Positions 33,722-43,026 of a stretch of 64,000 nt of DNA are shown piece by piece. The notes beneath the pieces are model-generated. The model was not told the origin of the DNA. It made no database searches and saw nothing but the letters and a program-made list of their open reading frames with translations. The position numbers and the translations under genes were made by a program. This stretch comes from Haloplanus vescus. Lineage in GTDB: Archaea; Halobacteriota; Halobacteria; Halobacteriales; Haloferacaceae. Location: NCBI RefSeq assembly GCF_900107665.1, contig NZ_FNQT01000001.1, positions 846,398-910,397 of the forward strand, in the 5' to 3' direction. Numbering within the stretch: the stretch's first letter is position 1; each line of letters starts with the position of its first letter.

Positions 33722-34489
33722 TCAGTCAATCTGGACGCGGATGGTCGTCCGCGTGATGCGGATGTCCTCCGTCTCGAACGAACACGTGACGGTCCCCGAG
33801 CCATCGAGTGGCTGACAGGGCGTGCCGTCCGACATCCCGTCGAGTTCGGTTTCGAAGTATCGCTTCCACGCTTCCGCCCGTCGTGGCTCCGTGTCGACGG
33901 TGATTGTCACTTCGTCCGACGGTTCGTGGTGGGCAAGCAGCGTCGTCGTCCCGTGCACGGACCGGACGAGCACCGTCGTCGACCCGCTTCGGCGCTGGAC
34001 CGTGCCCGTCTGCGATTCGAGCGTCAGGTAGTGAATCACGGTCCGATTCTCGTCGAATCTGAACGGGGGCGTCCGCTGCATCACGGCGCCGCCCTGGTCG
34101 ACGCGCAGGACGGCGCCCATCTCGTAGACGACACCCCGCGAGAGGTTCCCGCTATCGCCTGCCTGCCCGAACACGACCGGCCTGGACTCCGTTCTTCCGA
34201 GCGACGTCCCGTCCGAGAGCGTCACCTCTGAATCCAGTGAGTCGGCAAGCGTGAGCGTCGTCTCCGCGAGTTTGATCTCCGTGGCGCGCGACGGCGCCCC
34301 ACCGTGGGCGATGTCGAGCTGGTTGTCCGCCAGCACGTCGAAGGCGCGTTCGCCGTTGTCGATGCGTTCGAGATTGCGGGTGTCTTGGAGGCTCGAGAGG
34401 CCGAACACCGACACCGTCCCGACGGAAAGGGTGATCAGAGAGAACACGAGGACGAAGCTCAACACCTCGCTGACGGCTCGGTCAGGCAT
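33722..34489 (-). CDS. Pilin-like minor subunit (DUF7289-type), last gene of the pilB3 operon
   Basis: 255 residues. MPDRAVSEVLSFVLVFSLITLSVGTV has a short charged start and a hydrophobic helix with VSEVLSFVLVFSL, as in haloarchaeal pilin-like proteins. The remaining extracellular part includes RAEAWKRYFET near 210. It overlaps the gene upstream by 8 bp. It shares layout with the large protein facing it from the other strand. Confidence 0.75.
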   Translation of the reverse strand: MPDRAVSEVLSFVLVFSLITLSVGTVSVFGLSSLQDTRNLERIDNGERAFDVLADNQLDIAHGGAPSRATEIKLAETTLTLADSLDSEVTLSDGTSLGRTESRPVVFGQAGDSGNLSRGVVYEMGAVLRVDQGGAVMQRTPPFRFDENRTVIHYLTLESQTGTVQRRSGSTTVLVRSVHGTTTLLAHHEPSDEVTITVDTEPRRAEAWKRYFETELDGMSDGTPCQPLDGSGTVTCSFETEDIRITRTTIRVQID

Positions 34490-34955
34490 TTCGCACCTCC
34501 AACTGCCCCGCCCCCGAATCGTAGTCGACGACGAGCGACCCGCCGGCGAGACTCGTCTCCGCGACGGGCAGTCGGGTCCGAACCATCACGGAGTCGGTGA
34601 CACCGGAGCGACCGGTCTCCAGGTCGAGTCGGTAGATGTACTCGGGGTACGCCGGGTTGGCTTCGACTTCGACGATGTCGATCAAATACGATTCGCCGGC
34701 GACGCGGTCGGGGACGGAAATCCGCAGGGAGAGTTCACAGGAGTCACAGTCCGCGAGTCTGCTGGCGCTCGCCAAGTCGTCGGCGATGGTCTGTCCGATC
34801 ACCTCGAGTTCGGTGTGGGCGGACTGCTCGCGCTGATTCTGCACCAACTCGCCGCCGGCGACGAGCAGTCCCGTGATGAGGATGGCGGCGATGCCGAGCG
34901 ACAGGACGTAACCAAGCGCCGTCGACGTGGCCCGGCGGTCGAGAGAGAGCGTCAC
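34482..34955 (-). CDS. Pilus-operon membrane-anchored protein (DUF7266-type)
   Basis: 157 residues from GTG 34955, chosen because it overlaps the preceding stop as GTGA; an ATG at 34964 would add three residues. LGYVLSLGIAAILITGLLVAGGEL is a pilin-like hydrophobic N-terminus near 14-37. The outer domain contains a CDSC pair near 64-67. It is one of the small subunits encoded after pilC3. Confidence 0.75.
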   Translation of the reverse strand: MTLSLDRRATSTALGYVLSLGIAAILITGLLVAGGELVQNQREQSAHTELEVIGQTIADDLASASRLADCDSCELSLRISVPDRVAGESYLIDIVEVEANPAYPEYIYRLDLETGRSGVTDSVMVRTRLPVAETSLAGGSLVVDYDSGAGQLEVRNA

Positions 34956-36220
34956 GGCGAGCACCCCCCGGTGTCGTGTCGCTCCGTCACCTGACGGAGC
35001 GAGGCCCCGTCTGACACGCTCCCGTTGACGTACACCGCCGTGTCGTTGGGCACGCCCGTAAAGGTCGTCGTCTGGTCCGTATCACCGTTGTAGGTCTGGT
35101 CGGCGATGCCCGTCCCGTTGGAGGCGTACGCCATACTGATGTTGACGGTCCCGACGTCACTGCTGCCGTCCGGATCGGCCACTTTCCAGTCGATGGTGGA
35201 CGTCTCGCCGGCCGTGACGTTGAACGTCGTGAACGTCGGCCCCGTCGCGGCTGGACCGACCTCGTCCGGCGCGAGTCGGAGGGTCCGCTGGTAGTCGAGG
35301 TCCGTCGTCCCGGCGTCGAGGTACGTCGTCGCGGCGTAGATGGCGGGTGTCGTGTACGGGTCGTCGCCGCTCGCCGTGCCGTAGGTCGGCGGACTCGGGG
35401 GCGAACAGCTCCCGGGGTAGTTGTCGGCGTCGACGGCGGTGCGAAGCCCCGTCTGGTGGCGGTCGACGACGAGCGAGTATGTGGCCCGAATCTGGTCACC
35501 GTTCGTGACCGAGACGTTGACCGGCTCGTCCAAGGGAGCGTCGGTACTCAGGTCCGCCAGTCCGCGACAGTACTCGCCGTCGACGCTCCCGGCAGTGACG
35601 TCTATCTGCCCCGCTTCCAACGCGCACGTCGACGTGTCACCCGGGCGCTCGATACGGACGTGCGCGCCGCCGCCGCCGTCGGGTTCGACGATGACTTCGT
35701 GAGTCGTGCCGTTGTCGAGTTGGATGTGGACCTCGTCACCGGATTCGACCGAGGAGACGTTGACTTGGAGGCGGAACGCGCGGACGCGTGAATCGTTCAC
35801 CATAGTCCAGTCCGACTCGTTGGCGCGGTTTGTCAGTCCGGTCGACCGGTTGGCGTCGACGATACGGGTCCCCTGGTAGACGCCGTCTCGCTCGATACCC
35901 GCGGCCACGCCGTCGGTCGCGGAGTAGTTGGCGAGGGTGGGTATCAGCGCGTTCGTCACGTCGTAGTAGGTGTCGTTCCGGTCGGCGAAACTGGTCGTAT
36001 CGCGACGGTTGGCGTGTTCGATAGCGCCGCCGACCCCCTCGACGACGGCCGATTCGAGGCTACTCACCTTCTCGGCGTCGGCGTGAGTCTGTCGCGTCGC
36101 CAGGTTCTCCGTGAAGATGACGGAGTTGAGTAGCATACTGAGCGAGAGCAGGATGACTGCGAGGGCGAGCGCACCCACGAGGAGGAGTTGCGCCCGGTCG
36201 TGACGCCTCACATCCGCCAT
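34952..36220 (-). CDS. Pilus-operon membrane-anchored protein (DUF7261-type)
   Basis: 422 residues from ATG 36220 (MADVRRHDRAQLLLVG). A single N-terminal hydrophobic helix (LLLVGALALAVILLSLSMLL) is followed by a large extracellular part with many Asn-linked glycosylation sites and scattered Cys. It overlaps the gene before it by 13 bp and the next by 4 bp. No enzyme motif. Likely part of the pilus or its assembly complex. Confidence 0.78.
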   Translation of the reverse strand: MADVRRHDRAQLLLVGALALAVILLSLSMLLNSVIFTENLATRQTHADAEKVSSLESAVVEGVGGAIEHANRRDTTSFADRNDTYYDVTNALIPTLANYSATDGVAAGIERDGVYQGTRIVDANRSTGLTNRANESDWTMVNDSRVRAFRLQVNVSSVESGDEVHIQLDNGTTHEVIVEPDGGGGAHVRIERPGDTSTCALEAGQIDVTAGSVDGEYCRGLADLSTDAPLDEPVNVSVTNGDQIRATYSLVVDRHQTGLRTAVDADNYPGSCSPPSPPTYGTASGDDPYTTPAIYAATTYLDAGTTDLDYQRTLRLAPDEVGPAATGPTFTTFNVTAGETSTIDWKVADPDGSSDVGTVNISMAYASNGTGIADQTYNGDTDQTTTFTGVPNDTAVYVNGSVSDGASLRQVTERHDTGGCSP

Positions 36221-36801
36221 ACCACCACCTCCACGCGGACGACGTTGTACAGCCCAGTCGTCGAATCCGGTGGGATGTACGTCCGATACGACGCCGACTC
36301 GTTGACCGTCGTGTCGGTCGGGTGACCGTCGGCGTCGTAGAGCGGGTGGTCGTCGTAGAGCGACAGCGTTGCCGACGCCGTCGCCGCGTTGTCGCTGGGT
36401 TCGCCGCGGTAGATGAACTGCTTGCTGACGAACGTCTGCGTGTCCGTCGTGTACGTGAAGTAGACGTTGAAGGCGACGCCACGCGACTCGAAGGTGTTGA
36501 GGAGCATCGCGCCGAACCGCGTCTGGTTGACCTCCGCGTCCGTCGTGTACGCACCCGCCGTGACGCCGTGGAGCGTCCCGTTCGTGTCGTCCCAGTAGGT
36601 GACGGCGGCGTCGAGGGCGCCGTTCTCGCGGGCGGCGTCGAGGACGCCCTCCGCCGACGCTTGCTGCTGGTTCTCGATGTGCTGGCTGGCCGTACTGGCC
36701 GACAGCGGCGTGACTGCCGTCACCTGCAGGGCGAACACGACGCTCGCGAGGACGATGAGGCTCGCCGCGATTGCCTCCAGCGTGTGGGCTTGTGCGCGCA
36801 C
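36208..36801 (-). CDS. Pilus-operon membrane-anchored protein (DUF7288-type)
   Basis: 197 residues. MRAQAHTLEAIAASLIVLASVVFALQVTAV is a pilin-like signal and helix (QAHTLEAI before the hydrophobic stretch). A mostly polar outer domain follows, ending VVRVEVVVWRM. The similar ending VVVRMW in the upstream gene hints at a common fold. It lies 3 bp after that gene. Confidence 0.78.
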   Translation of the reverse strand: MRAQAHTLEAIAASLIVLASVVFALQVTAVTPLSASTASQHIENQQQASAEGVLDAARENGALDAAVTYWDDTNGTLHGVTAGAYTTDAEVNQTRFGAMLLNTFESRGVAFNVYFTYTTDTQTFVSKQFIYRGEPSDNAATASATLSLYDDHPLYDADGHPTDTTVNESASYRTYIPPDSTTGLYNVVRVEVVVWRM

Positions 36802-36804
36802 GAG

Positions 36805-37347
36805 TTACCACATCCTGACGACGACTGTCGCCGTAATCCCGTCGACGGAGACGACGCGTCGGCCGATGACCGACGCGCCGTTCGGCGGGAGCGGTTCGCC
36901 GGCGTCGAGCGCGACCCCACTCGAACACGTATCGGTGTCGCTGACCGTGATTTGGCCGCCGTCGGCACAGACGGGGTACTGACTGCCGCCAGCGGTGTCC
37001 GGGTCGCCCGCGACGACGGTCACGTTCGCGTGGTGGCCGCTCGTGAGCGCCACCTGTTCGGAAAGCGGTTCGCTGTCGTCGAAGGCACACCCTGTGTCGG
37101 TCCCGTCATCGTCGAAGAAGGCAATCGTACACCGACGGTCGAGCGTCGCGCGGTTCCCGTCACCGTCGCCGTCGAGGAGGTCGTAGACGACCGTATCGGC
37201 GACGCGGTCGATGCCCGCAAGCTCTTCCTGTGGCCCGCCGGTGAACGGCTGAAAGATGCCGGGGATGAACGCGACGACGAACGCGACCACGAGAAGGAAG
37301 ACGCTCGTCCCGATGGCGAAGTCGATGGTCGTCTGGCCGCGACTCAT
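36805..37347 (-). CDS. Pilus-operon pilin-like protein (DUF7287-type)
   Basis: 180 residues from MSRGQTTIDFAIGTSVFLLVVAFVVAFI. RGQTTIDFAIG before the hydrophobic helix is a classic haloarchaeal class III-like N-terminus (TIDFAIG). The start overlaps the pilC3 stop by 4 bp. Four cysteines in the outer domain may form disulfides (CTIAFF, CAFDD, VCADGG, CSSG). Confidence 0.8.
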   Translation of the reverse strand: MSRGQTTIDFAIGTSVFLLVVAFVVAFIPGIFQPFTGGPQEELAGIDRVADTVVYDLLDGDGDGNRATLDRRCTIAFFDDDGTDTGCAFDDSEPLSEQVALTSGHHANVTVVAGDPDTAGGSQYPVCADGGQITVSDTDTCSSGVALDAGEPLPPNGASVIGRRVVSVDGITATVVVRMW

Positions 37348-39377
37348 CCAACCACCAACCACACGGCGAGTGCGATTGTCTGCAGGATGACGACGAACTT
37401 GACTCCGGACATCAGCCGAGCGGTCCGGATGTAGCCACTGATGATACCCGAGAGGATGGCCTGGAGGGTCACGGCGTGGAAGAACAGAAGAGAGAGTAGC
37501 TGCGTGTCGATGTTGCCACCGAACTGCGAGGAGCCACCACCGCCACCGCCGCCGCTTCCCGCCTGCTGAGTCAGCCCTGCCATCACGTCGAGGAACTGCG
37601 TCTTCAGGATGGCCATGACTCCGAGCAGGGTGAGATACGTCATCAGGATGATGGCAACCTGCATCCGGGTCCGGGACCGGCGTTCGCGCTCGATGTCGTC
37701 TTGGTTCTCACTCGCCTGCGCGGCCGTCGTCAGCACCTGCGTGATCTGACTCGACGCCTCCTGTGCCTTCCCGATGAGTTTGACCGTCCGCGCCAGTCGC
37801 GGCACGTGGTACTTGTTGTTGAACTCGATGAGCGCGTTCCGCAGACTCATGCCGTAGTTCACCTTCGCGTAAATCACGTCGAACTCGTCTGCGAGCTTCC
37901 CGGAGGACGTGTCGGCGACGGTCTGAATCGACTCCAAGAGGGTCTGGCCCGTGTCGTTGGCGCTCGACAGTTTCCGGAGGTTGTCGGAGAGCTTGCCGGT
38001 GATGGCGGCGCGAGCACGGACGTTCCACTCGTGGAAGACGCCGAGGGGAATGAGGGTGAGATAGAGCGGGACGTACAGCCAGACGAACGTCCCCCAGACG
38101 GGTGCCTGCACCAGACCGTCCCACGTCGTCGGCGCCGCGCCACTCACCGCGGCGAACCCGACCAACACGAGCGCAGCGGGCACGGTCAACGCGAGCGTGA
38201 ACCCGGGATGGTTGCGGAAGAAGAGGTGTGGCTTCTGGAGCAGCTGCTTGGTCTGGAAGGTTCCCTCGCGGAATTTGATGCGGTCGAAGATGCCGAACTC
38301 GCCCACGTAGTTCTCGATGAGGCCGAGGCTGAACAGGCCGTCGTTGGACGCTCGTTGCGTGCGGTCGTTCCCACCTGGCGTTTCGAGGTAGCCGTCACCG
38401 GGTTCGTCGCGTTTCACCGTCGACACCAACACCATGAACATCACGCCGGTGATGGGAATCAGGCCGTAGACCGTCGCGAACAGCATGAACGACTGGGCCT
38501 CGCCCAGCATGCTCATGATGACGAGGATGATTATCAGCAGCAGCGGGAACAGCGAGAGCGTCATGTACATCTCGCCGAACAGTTCCAGCGTGTCGAGGGT
38601 GACCTCCTGTTGCTGCTTGGCGGTCCGCATGTGCTTGTCCTTCTTGTCGGAGAGGAACGCCTGCATGTTCCCGCCGGAGTTGACGATAGACAGCATGTCC
38701 GTCAGGAACTGCGAGAGGTCGTCGCTCGGCGTCTCGACGGCCTGTTGCTGGATGGCGTTGCGGTAGTCCGTCCCGAAGTACTCCGTCTCTTGGACGATGC
38801 TCTGGAACTCCCGTGCGACTTCGCCGTAGGTGTCGTCGGCGCGCGCCATCGCCTCCAGAATCTCAAGTTGATTGAGTCCCCCGACCGACAGCGCGTACAT
38901 GAACGAAATCGAGTCCGAGAGCAGCATGTTGATTTCGCGCTCCCGGGAGGAGGCTTTCGAGTAGGGGATGGCGATGAGCGTCCCGAACCCCGTCGTGAAT
39001 CCGATGGAGCCGGCGAGGATACCGACGATACCGATGGCGAGGGGGACTTTGAGACGTTCGAAGATGGCGACGACCGTCTCGTTGGGGATGCGCGCACCCG
39101 TCGAGAACGTCTCCGGGGTGACGATGCCGAACGCGAAGAGGCTGTAGCCGAGGAGCGTGCCAACTATCCAGAGGACGCCGCCGAGGAGGACGCCGACCGC
39201 GAGCGCTCGCGACAGGTAGAGTTCGACCGTCGTCGCCATCCGCGCCTGCACGAGCTTCGTCTCGACCTCGCTCACGAAGTCACCATCGTCGTCGAATATC
39301 AGCTGGTACAGCGGGTAGAACAGGTCACCGAGGCTGTCGACGCTGCGGTCCAGTCCCCCGGCAGAGTCCAGACTCAC
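37344..39377 (-). CDS. pilC3: Type IV pilus membrane platform protein (T2SS F family)
   Basis: 677 residues starting at GTG. Two copies of the T2SSF domain, each ending in membrane helices; about eight to nine membrane segments in total. Seen: LLSDSISFMYALSVGGLNQLEILEA (near 150-175) and, in the second half, KLADEFDVIYAKVNYGMSLRNAL. It forms the membrane base on which the ATPase acts. It follows pilB3 with 1 bp between stop and start. The order ATPase, platform, then small pilin-like genes matches the Haloferax pilB3-C3 locus as I remember it. Confidence 0.9.
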   Translation of the reverse strand: MSLDSAGGLDRSVDSLGDLFYPLYQLIFDDDGDFVSEVETKLVQARMATTVELYLSRALAVGVLLGGVLWIVGTLLGYSLFAFGIVTPETFSTGARIPNETVVAIFERLKVPLAIGIVGILAGSIGFTTGFGTLIAIPYSKASSREREINMLLSDSISFMYALSVGGLNQLEILEAMARADDTYGEVAREFQSIVQETEYFGTDYRNAIQQQAVETPSDDLSQFLTDMLSIVNSGGNMQAFLSDKKDKHMRTAKQQQEVTLDTLELFGEMYMTLSLFPLLLIIILVIMSMLGEAQSFMLFATVYGLIPITGVMFMVLVSTVKRDEPGDGYLETPGGNDRTQRASNDGLFSLGLIENYVGEFGIFDRIKFREGTFQTKQLLQKPHLFFRNHPGFTLALTVPAALVLVGFAAVSGAAPTTWDGLVQAPVWGTFVWLYVPLYLTLIPLGVFHEWNVRARAAITGKLSDNLRKLSSANDTGQTLLESIQTVADTSSGKLADEFDVIYAKVNYGMSLRNALIEFNNKYHVPRLARTVKLIGKAQEASSQITQVLTTAAQASENQDDIERERRSRTRMQVAIILMTYLTLLGVMAILKTQFLDVMAGLTQQAGSGGGGGGGSSQFGGNIDTQLLSLLFFHAVTLQAILSGIISGYIRTARLMSGVKFVVILQTIALAVWLVVG

Positions 39378-39378
39378 G

Positions 39379-42339
39379 TTAGCCCTCCGTGTCCGCGTCA
39401 GCGTCGGTCACGTCACCGAACCCCCACTCGTCTACGTCCGCCGTGTCCGCCGCCTCGGCGGCCGAGTCGTCCGTTTTCTCGTCCTCGTCGGATTCGTCCT
39501 CGTCCGAGTCGTCGGTCGCGCTGGTGTCGAACTCGCCTGAATCGTCGGTCGCGCTGGTGTCGAACTCGCCTGAATCGTCGGTCGCACCGGTGTCGAACTC
39601 GCCTGAATCGTCGGTCGCACCGGTGTCGAACCCGTCCACCGACTCGTTGCCCTCGGTCGACTCCCCGACCGACGCGGCACCGTCGTCGAAGGAGATGCCG
39701 TAGTCATCCTCGCCAGCGCCCGTTTCGCCACCGAACGAAATCTCCTCGTCAAGGTCGGCCGAGCCACCGGTGGCCCCCATCTCCGTTCCCGTCTCCGTCT
39801 CTGGGACGGGGTCTGGATCAGCCGATTGCTCGCCCGCCGGTGATTCGTCGGGTGACGTGTCGGGGGACGCCTCGTCTGGAGACGTATCGGTCGATTCCTC
39901 GTCCGCGGGGGCGTCCTCGCCCACGTCGGGCGTCGACGACGGCGTCGGGTCGGGCGTCACGTCCGGTTCGGGAGACACGTCCGAGAGCGCCGTCTCGATA
40001 CCGGGCACGGCCTCGCCGCGGTACTCCTCGAGCAGTTCCGTCTCCGCGCGTTCGAGGATGTCCGCACACCGACCCAGTTCCTCCTCCGCCGGGTCCGGGC
40101 GCGGGACCATCGCCTCCTTCTCGGGGTCGATGTCGATGAGGACAGATTCCATCTCGCGGAGGTCCTCCAGGCTCCGTTCGAGGTGGTCGTTGGCCATCAG
40201 CGCGAGGATGGTCTCCTCGTCGTTGATGAACGCCTGCACCGTCGCCGCCACTTGGGTGTAGGTGTTGAGTCCGTTCTCGATGAGGTACGCGAGGACGACC
40301 TGCCGTTTGAACAGTTCCTCCTCCAACGTAGCTCGAGTCCACCCGCGGTCGAACCGAATCTCTTCCAGGGTGTTGGAGTTGCTCATCCGGAGGAACTCGT
40401 CCGTTTCGGCCTGCCACTGGTAGACGTCCTGAACGTTGATTTCGTCGTTCTCGGCGTCGTAGAAGTTGATTTCGGTGAGGTTCTTGTTCCGGCGCACCTT
40501 CCGCCCGCCCACGCGAGTCTGGGTCTGAATCGACACCAGGTCCAGCGCGGAGAACATGGTCTTCGAGACGTTGATGGGTTCGGTCGTGAATCGCTTCAGC
40601 ACCTCACCAACGGAGTCGGCGTGGAAGGTGGTGAGCGTGGTGTGCCCGGTCGACATGACCTGGAAGAGGGTCCGCCCCTCTTCGCCTCGAATCTCGCCCA
40701 TGACGATGTACTCGGGTCGCTGGCGGAGGGCGGCCTCCAGCAGGTCGAACTCGTCGACTTCGCCCTGTTCGTCGTCGGAGAAGGAGGGCCGCGTGACCGA
40801 CGCCACCCAGTTGCGCTGGGGGAGTTCGACCTCGCGAGTGTCCTCGATGGAGACGATTTTGGAGTTCGAGGGGATAAAGAGGGAGACGGCGTTCAGGCTG
40901 GTCGTCTTCCCCGACGCCGTCCCGCCCGCGAAGATGAGCGACTTGTTGTTCTCGATGGCGAGCCACAGGTACGCCATCTCCTCCAGCGAGAACGTCTTCC
41001 AGTTGATGAGGTCGACTGGCGTGAACGGCACGTCCTTGAACTGCCGGATGGTGTAGTTGGTGCCGTGGTCCGACACTTCCTTCCCGAGAGTGAGCTGGGC
41101 ACGCGAGCCGTCGGGGAGGGTGGCGTCCACCTGCGGGCGACGCTTGCTGATGCCCTTCCCCGACCGCTGGGCGAGTTTGACGACGAAATCGTCGAGTTCG
41201 TCGTCGCCGTGGTAGATGTTCGAGATGATCTGCTCGTAGTCGCTGTGGTAGACGAAGACGGGCGAGTGGTAGCCGTCACACGAGATGTCCTCGACGTTGA
41301 TGTCGTGTTTGATGCCGTCGATGCGCTCGTAGCCGATGAAGTCCCGCTTGAGGAAGTAGAGCAGCTTCTCGACTTGGTACTCCGAGAGGTCGTCGGGGTC
41401 TTCCTCGATAATAGCGGGTTCGGGGCGGACGCTCAGGCCGGACAGTTCCTCGTCCACCTCCGTCGTCGCCGGCCGCCAGCCGAGTCGCGAGAGGAGCCGT
41501 CCGACCGTCCCCTCGGCATCCTCGACGCCCGCACGGCGGGCGATGGTGTCGAGGAGGCTCGTCCCATCGGTCCGAGCGTAGAGGTCGTACCGTTCGAGCA
41601 GGTCGTACGTCTCGTCTTGGATGACGCGCTCTCGCTCGTCGAGGCCGCTCGCCACCTCCACGTCGGCGTATTTGATGGCGTTCTGGAGTTTGGTCGTGAG
41701 GAACTCAAGGAGGTCGTCCTCGATGGGCGTCGTGTGGGGCTGGATAACGTAGTACTTCTTCTCGTTTTCCTTGCTCGACTGGAAGATGACCACGAACGCG
41801 TAGGGTTTGTTCACCCAGTAGCGGTCTATCTCCCGGAAGTGGAGTTTCTTCTCCAGCGGGACGGTTTTCTCCAAGTCGTAGCGGTTGGTGACCGTCGTGG
41901 TGCCGAACTCGGTGGTGAAGAAGGCGTCTTCGTCGAGGTTCTCGTCCACGTCGACCGTCCGCTCGTCGACGACGTCGTCGAGTTGGGCGCCGAGATTCTG
42001 GGCGTACGACAGCACGTTTTCGGTCTTCTCGGGGTCGAATCCGAGGGCGTCGCTCGGGTCGAACGGCACCGGCTCCCCTTCGCTGTTGGTCGGCGGCGTC
42101 CCGTCGTCGTCGTAGTAGAACTCGGCTTTGTAATCCTCCCACGTCCAGAGGTCCTTGACGACGGGCGTCCCGGCCTCGAGTTCTTGGGAGACGACGGCGT
42201 TGAGTCGGGTCGCCGCCGCCTCGCCGGCTGCGAGTAGTGACGCGAGGTCGGTGTCGTCGTTCCCGGGATGACCCTCGCTGTCGGCGACTGCGCCGTCGAA
42301 CTCCGAACTGACGGAGCTCTCGGCGTCGTCGATAGCCAT
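39379..42339 (-). CDS. pilB3: Type IV pilus assembly ATPase (T2SS E family) with acidic repeat tail
   Basis: 986 residues from MAIDDAESS; an upstream ATG at 42360 would lie close to the TATA box and is less likely. A long N-terminal region precedes the core. Walker A GGTASGKTT lies near 470-478, the Asp box IVSIEDTREVELP near 495, Walker B EYIVMGEIRGEE near 540, and the His box TGHTTLTTFHAD near 560. The last ~170 residues are a low-complexity Asp/Ser/Thr tail with a tandem repeat. It energises pilus assembly, is first in its operon, and is divergent from the copper protein. Confidence 0.92.
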   Translation of the reverse strand: MAIDDAESSVSSEFDGAVADSEGHPGNDDTDLASLLAAGEAAATRLNAVVSQELEAGTPVVKDLWTWEDYKAEFYYDDDGTPPTNSEGEPVPFDPSDALGFDPEKTENVLSYAQNLGAQLDDVVDERTVDVDENLDEDAFFTTEFGTTTVTNRYDLEKTVPLEKKLHFREIDRYWVNKPYAFVVIFQSSKENEKKYYVIQPHTTPIEDDLLEFLTTKLQNAIKYADVEVASGLDERERVIQDETYDLLERYDLYARTDGTSLLDTIARRAGVEDAEGTVGRLLSRLGWRPATTEVDEELSGLSVRPEPAIIEEDPDDLSEYQVEKLLYFLKRDFIGYERIDGIKHDINVEDISCDGYHSPVFVYHSDYEQIISNIYHGDDELDDFVVKLAQRSGKGISKRRPQVDATLPDGSRAQLTLGKEVSDHGTNYTIRQFKDVPFTPVDLINWKTFSLEEMAYLWLAIENNKSLIFAGGTASGKTTSLNAVSLFIPSNSKIVSIEDTREVELPQRNWVASVTRPSFSDDEQGEVDEFDLLEAALRQRPEYIVMGEIRGEEGRTLFQVMSTGHTTLTTFHADSVGEVLKRFTTEPINVSKTMFSALDLVSIQTQTRVGGRKVRRNKNLTEINFYDAENDEINVQDVYQWQAETDEFLRMSNSNTLEEIRFDRGWTRATLEEELFKRQVVLAYLIENGLNTYTQVAATVQAFINDEETILALMANDHLERSLEDLREMESVLIDIDPEKEAMVPRPDPAEEELGRCADILERAETELLEEYRGEAVPGIETALSDVSPEPDVTPDPTPSSTPDVGEDAPADEESTDTSPDEASPDTSPDESPAGEQSADPDPVPETETGTEMGATGGSADLDEEISFGGETGAGEDDYGISFDDGAASVGESTEGNESVDGFDTGATDDSGEFDTGATDDSGEFDTSATDDSGEFDTSATDDSDEDESDEDEKTDDSAAEAADTADVDEWGFGDVTDADADTEG
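39511..39633 (-). repeat. Tandem 33-bp repeat, 3.7 copies, in the tail of pilB3
   Basis: Copies at 39511-39543, 39544-39576, 39577-39609 and a partial copy to 39633. Each encodes the 11-residue pattern DSGEFDT(G/S)ATD. The copies are nearly identical at DNA level, differing by GCGCT/GCACC, so copy number may vary between strains. Confidence 0.9.
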
Positions 42340-42362
42340 TGTGCGAATGACGGCGTTCACGA

Positions 42363-42370
42363 ATATAAAC
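42363..42370 (-). promoter_or_regulatory. TATA box for the pilB3 operon
   Basis: On the minus strand GTTTATAT lies 24-31 bp before the ATG at 42339. This spacing predicts a leaderless transcript and supports that start over 42360. Confidence 0.55.
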
Positions 42371-42472
42371 TCTGTTGGCCGATCTAGGTGGTTGATAATC
42401 GAACAGACGTGCGCCGATTAACCTCGAATGTTTTTTGAAGGGGTATCGCTAAGCGCCTTGCACGACCGAACC

Positions 42473-42994
42473 ATGACATATAGTCGCAGGAAGATTGTGG
42501 CGGCGGCAGCTGGACTCGTCGGATCACTCGCTGGTTGTTCGAGCGGTGGAAACGGTGGCGAGGGCACGGCAACGTCGACGGCGACGGCGACGGAGGAACC
42601 CACGGCGACTGCGACGGCGACGCCCTCCGGCCCGCCGGAAGACGCGCCCACGTTCACGGTCACCAACGAGAACAAGACGTTCATCCCCATGGTCGCGGAG
42701 GTGGACCCGGGCACCGTCGTCGAGTGGACGACCGAGAGCCTGAGTTCCCACAGCGTCACGTCGATGTACCCGTCGGCCTCGGAGAGCGGGCGGAGGGCAT
42801 GGAACCCCGAGGTTGCGTCGGAATGGGAGATGAACGAGGACATGGGCGGCGAGCCAGTCACCCACTACTTCCCCGAACCGGGCGTCTACGAGTACAAGTG
42901 TAACTACGACTTCGGTCACATCGGCGGCTGTGCGGCCGTCGTGGTCGGCGACCAGGACTACGACCAAGAGATGCTGCCCTGCGAACCGCAGTAA
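42473..42994 (+). CDS. Halocyanin-like blue copper lipoprotein
   Basis: 173 residues from MTYSRRKIVAAAAGLVG. A Tat motif (SRRKIV) and lipobox LAGC22 mark export and lipid anchoring. A Thr/Ala-rich linker leads to a cupredoxin domain: PGTVVEW, His93 in SSHSV, Cys143 in EYKCNY, His149 in FGHIGG. Halocyanins shuttle electrons in the outer leaflet. The usual C-x2-H-x4-M ending is replaced by C143-x5-H149-x3-C153, with no Met in the axial place. It is transcribed away from pilB3. Confidence 0.8.
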   Translation: MTYSRRKIVAAAAGLVGSLAGCSSGGNGGEGTATSTATATEEPTATATATPSGPPEDAPTFTVTNENKTFIPMVAEVDPGTVVEWTTESLSSHSVTSMYPSASESGRRAWNPEVASEWEMNEDMGGEPVTHYFPEPGVYEYKCNYDFGHIGGCAAVVVGDQDYDQEMLPCEPQ

Positions 42995-43026
42995 CGGTCC
43001 TTGGGGTCGGTCACCCCGTCGACTTC

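Noticed and set aside
39450-39640. CRISPR-like tandem repeats
   Set aside because: The 33-bp units abut without spacers, are in frame in pilB3 and encode a repeated peptide, so they are protein-coding repeats.
37701-40139. Very long plus-strand open frame opposite pilC3 and pilB3
   Set aside because: Composition is Arg/His/Asp-skewed and turns into Arg/Pro repeats where the pilB3 tail repeats lie. It is the complement of real genes.
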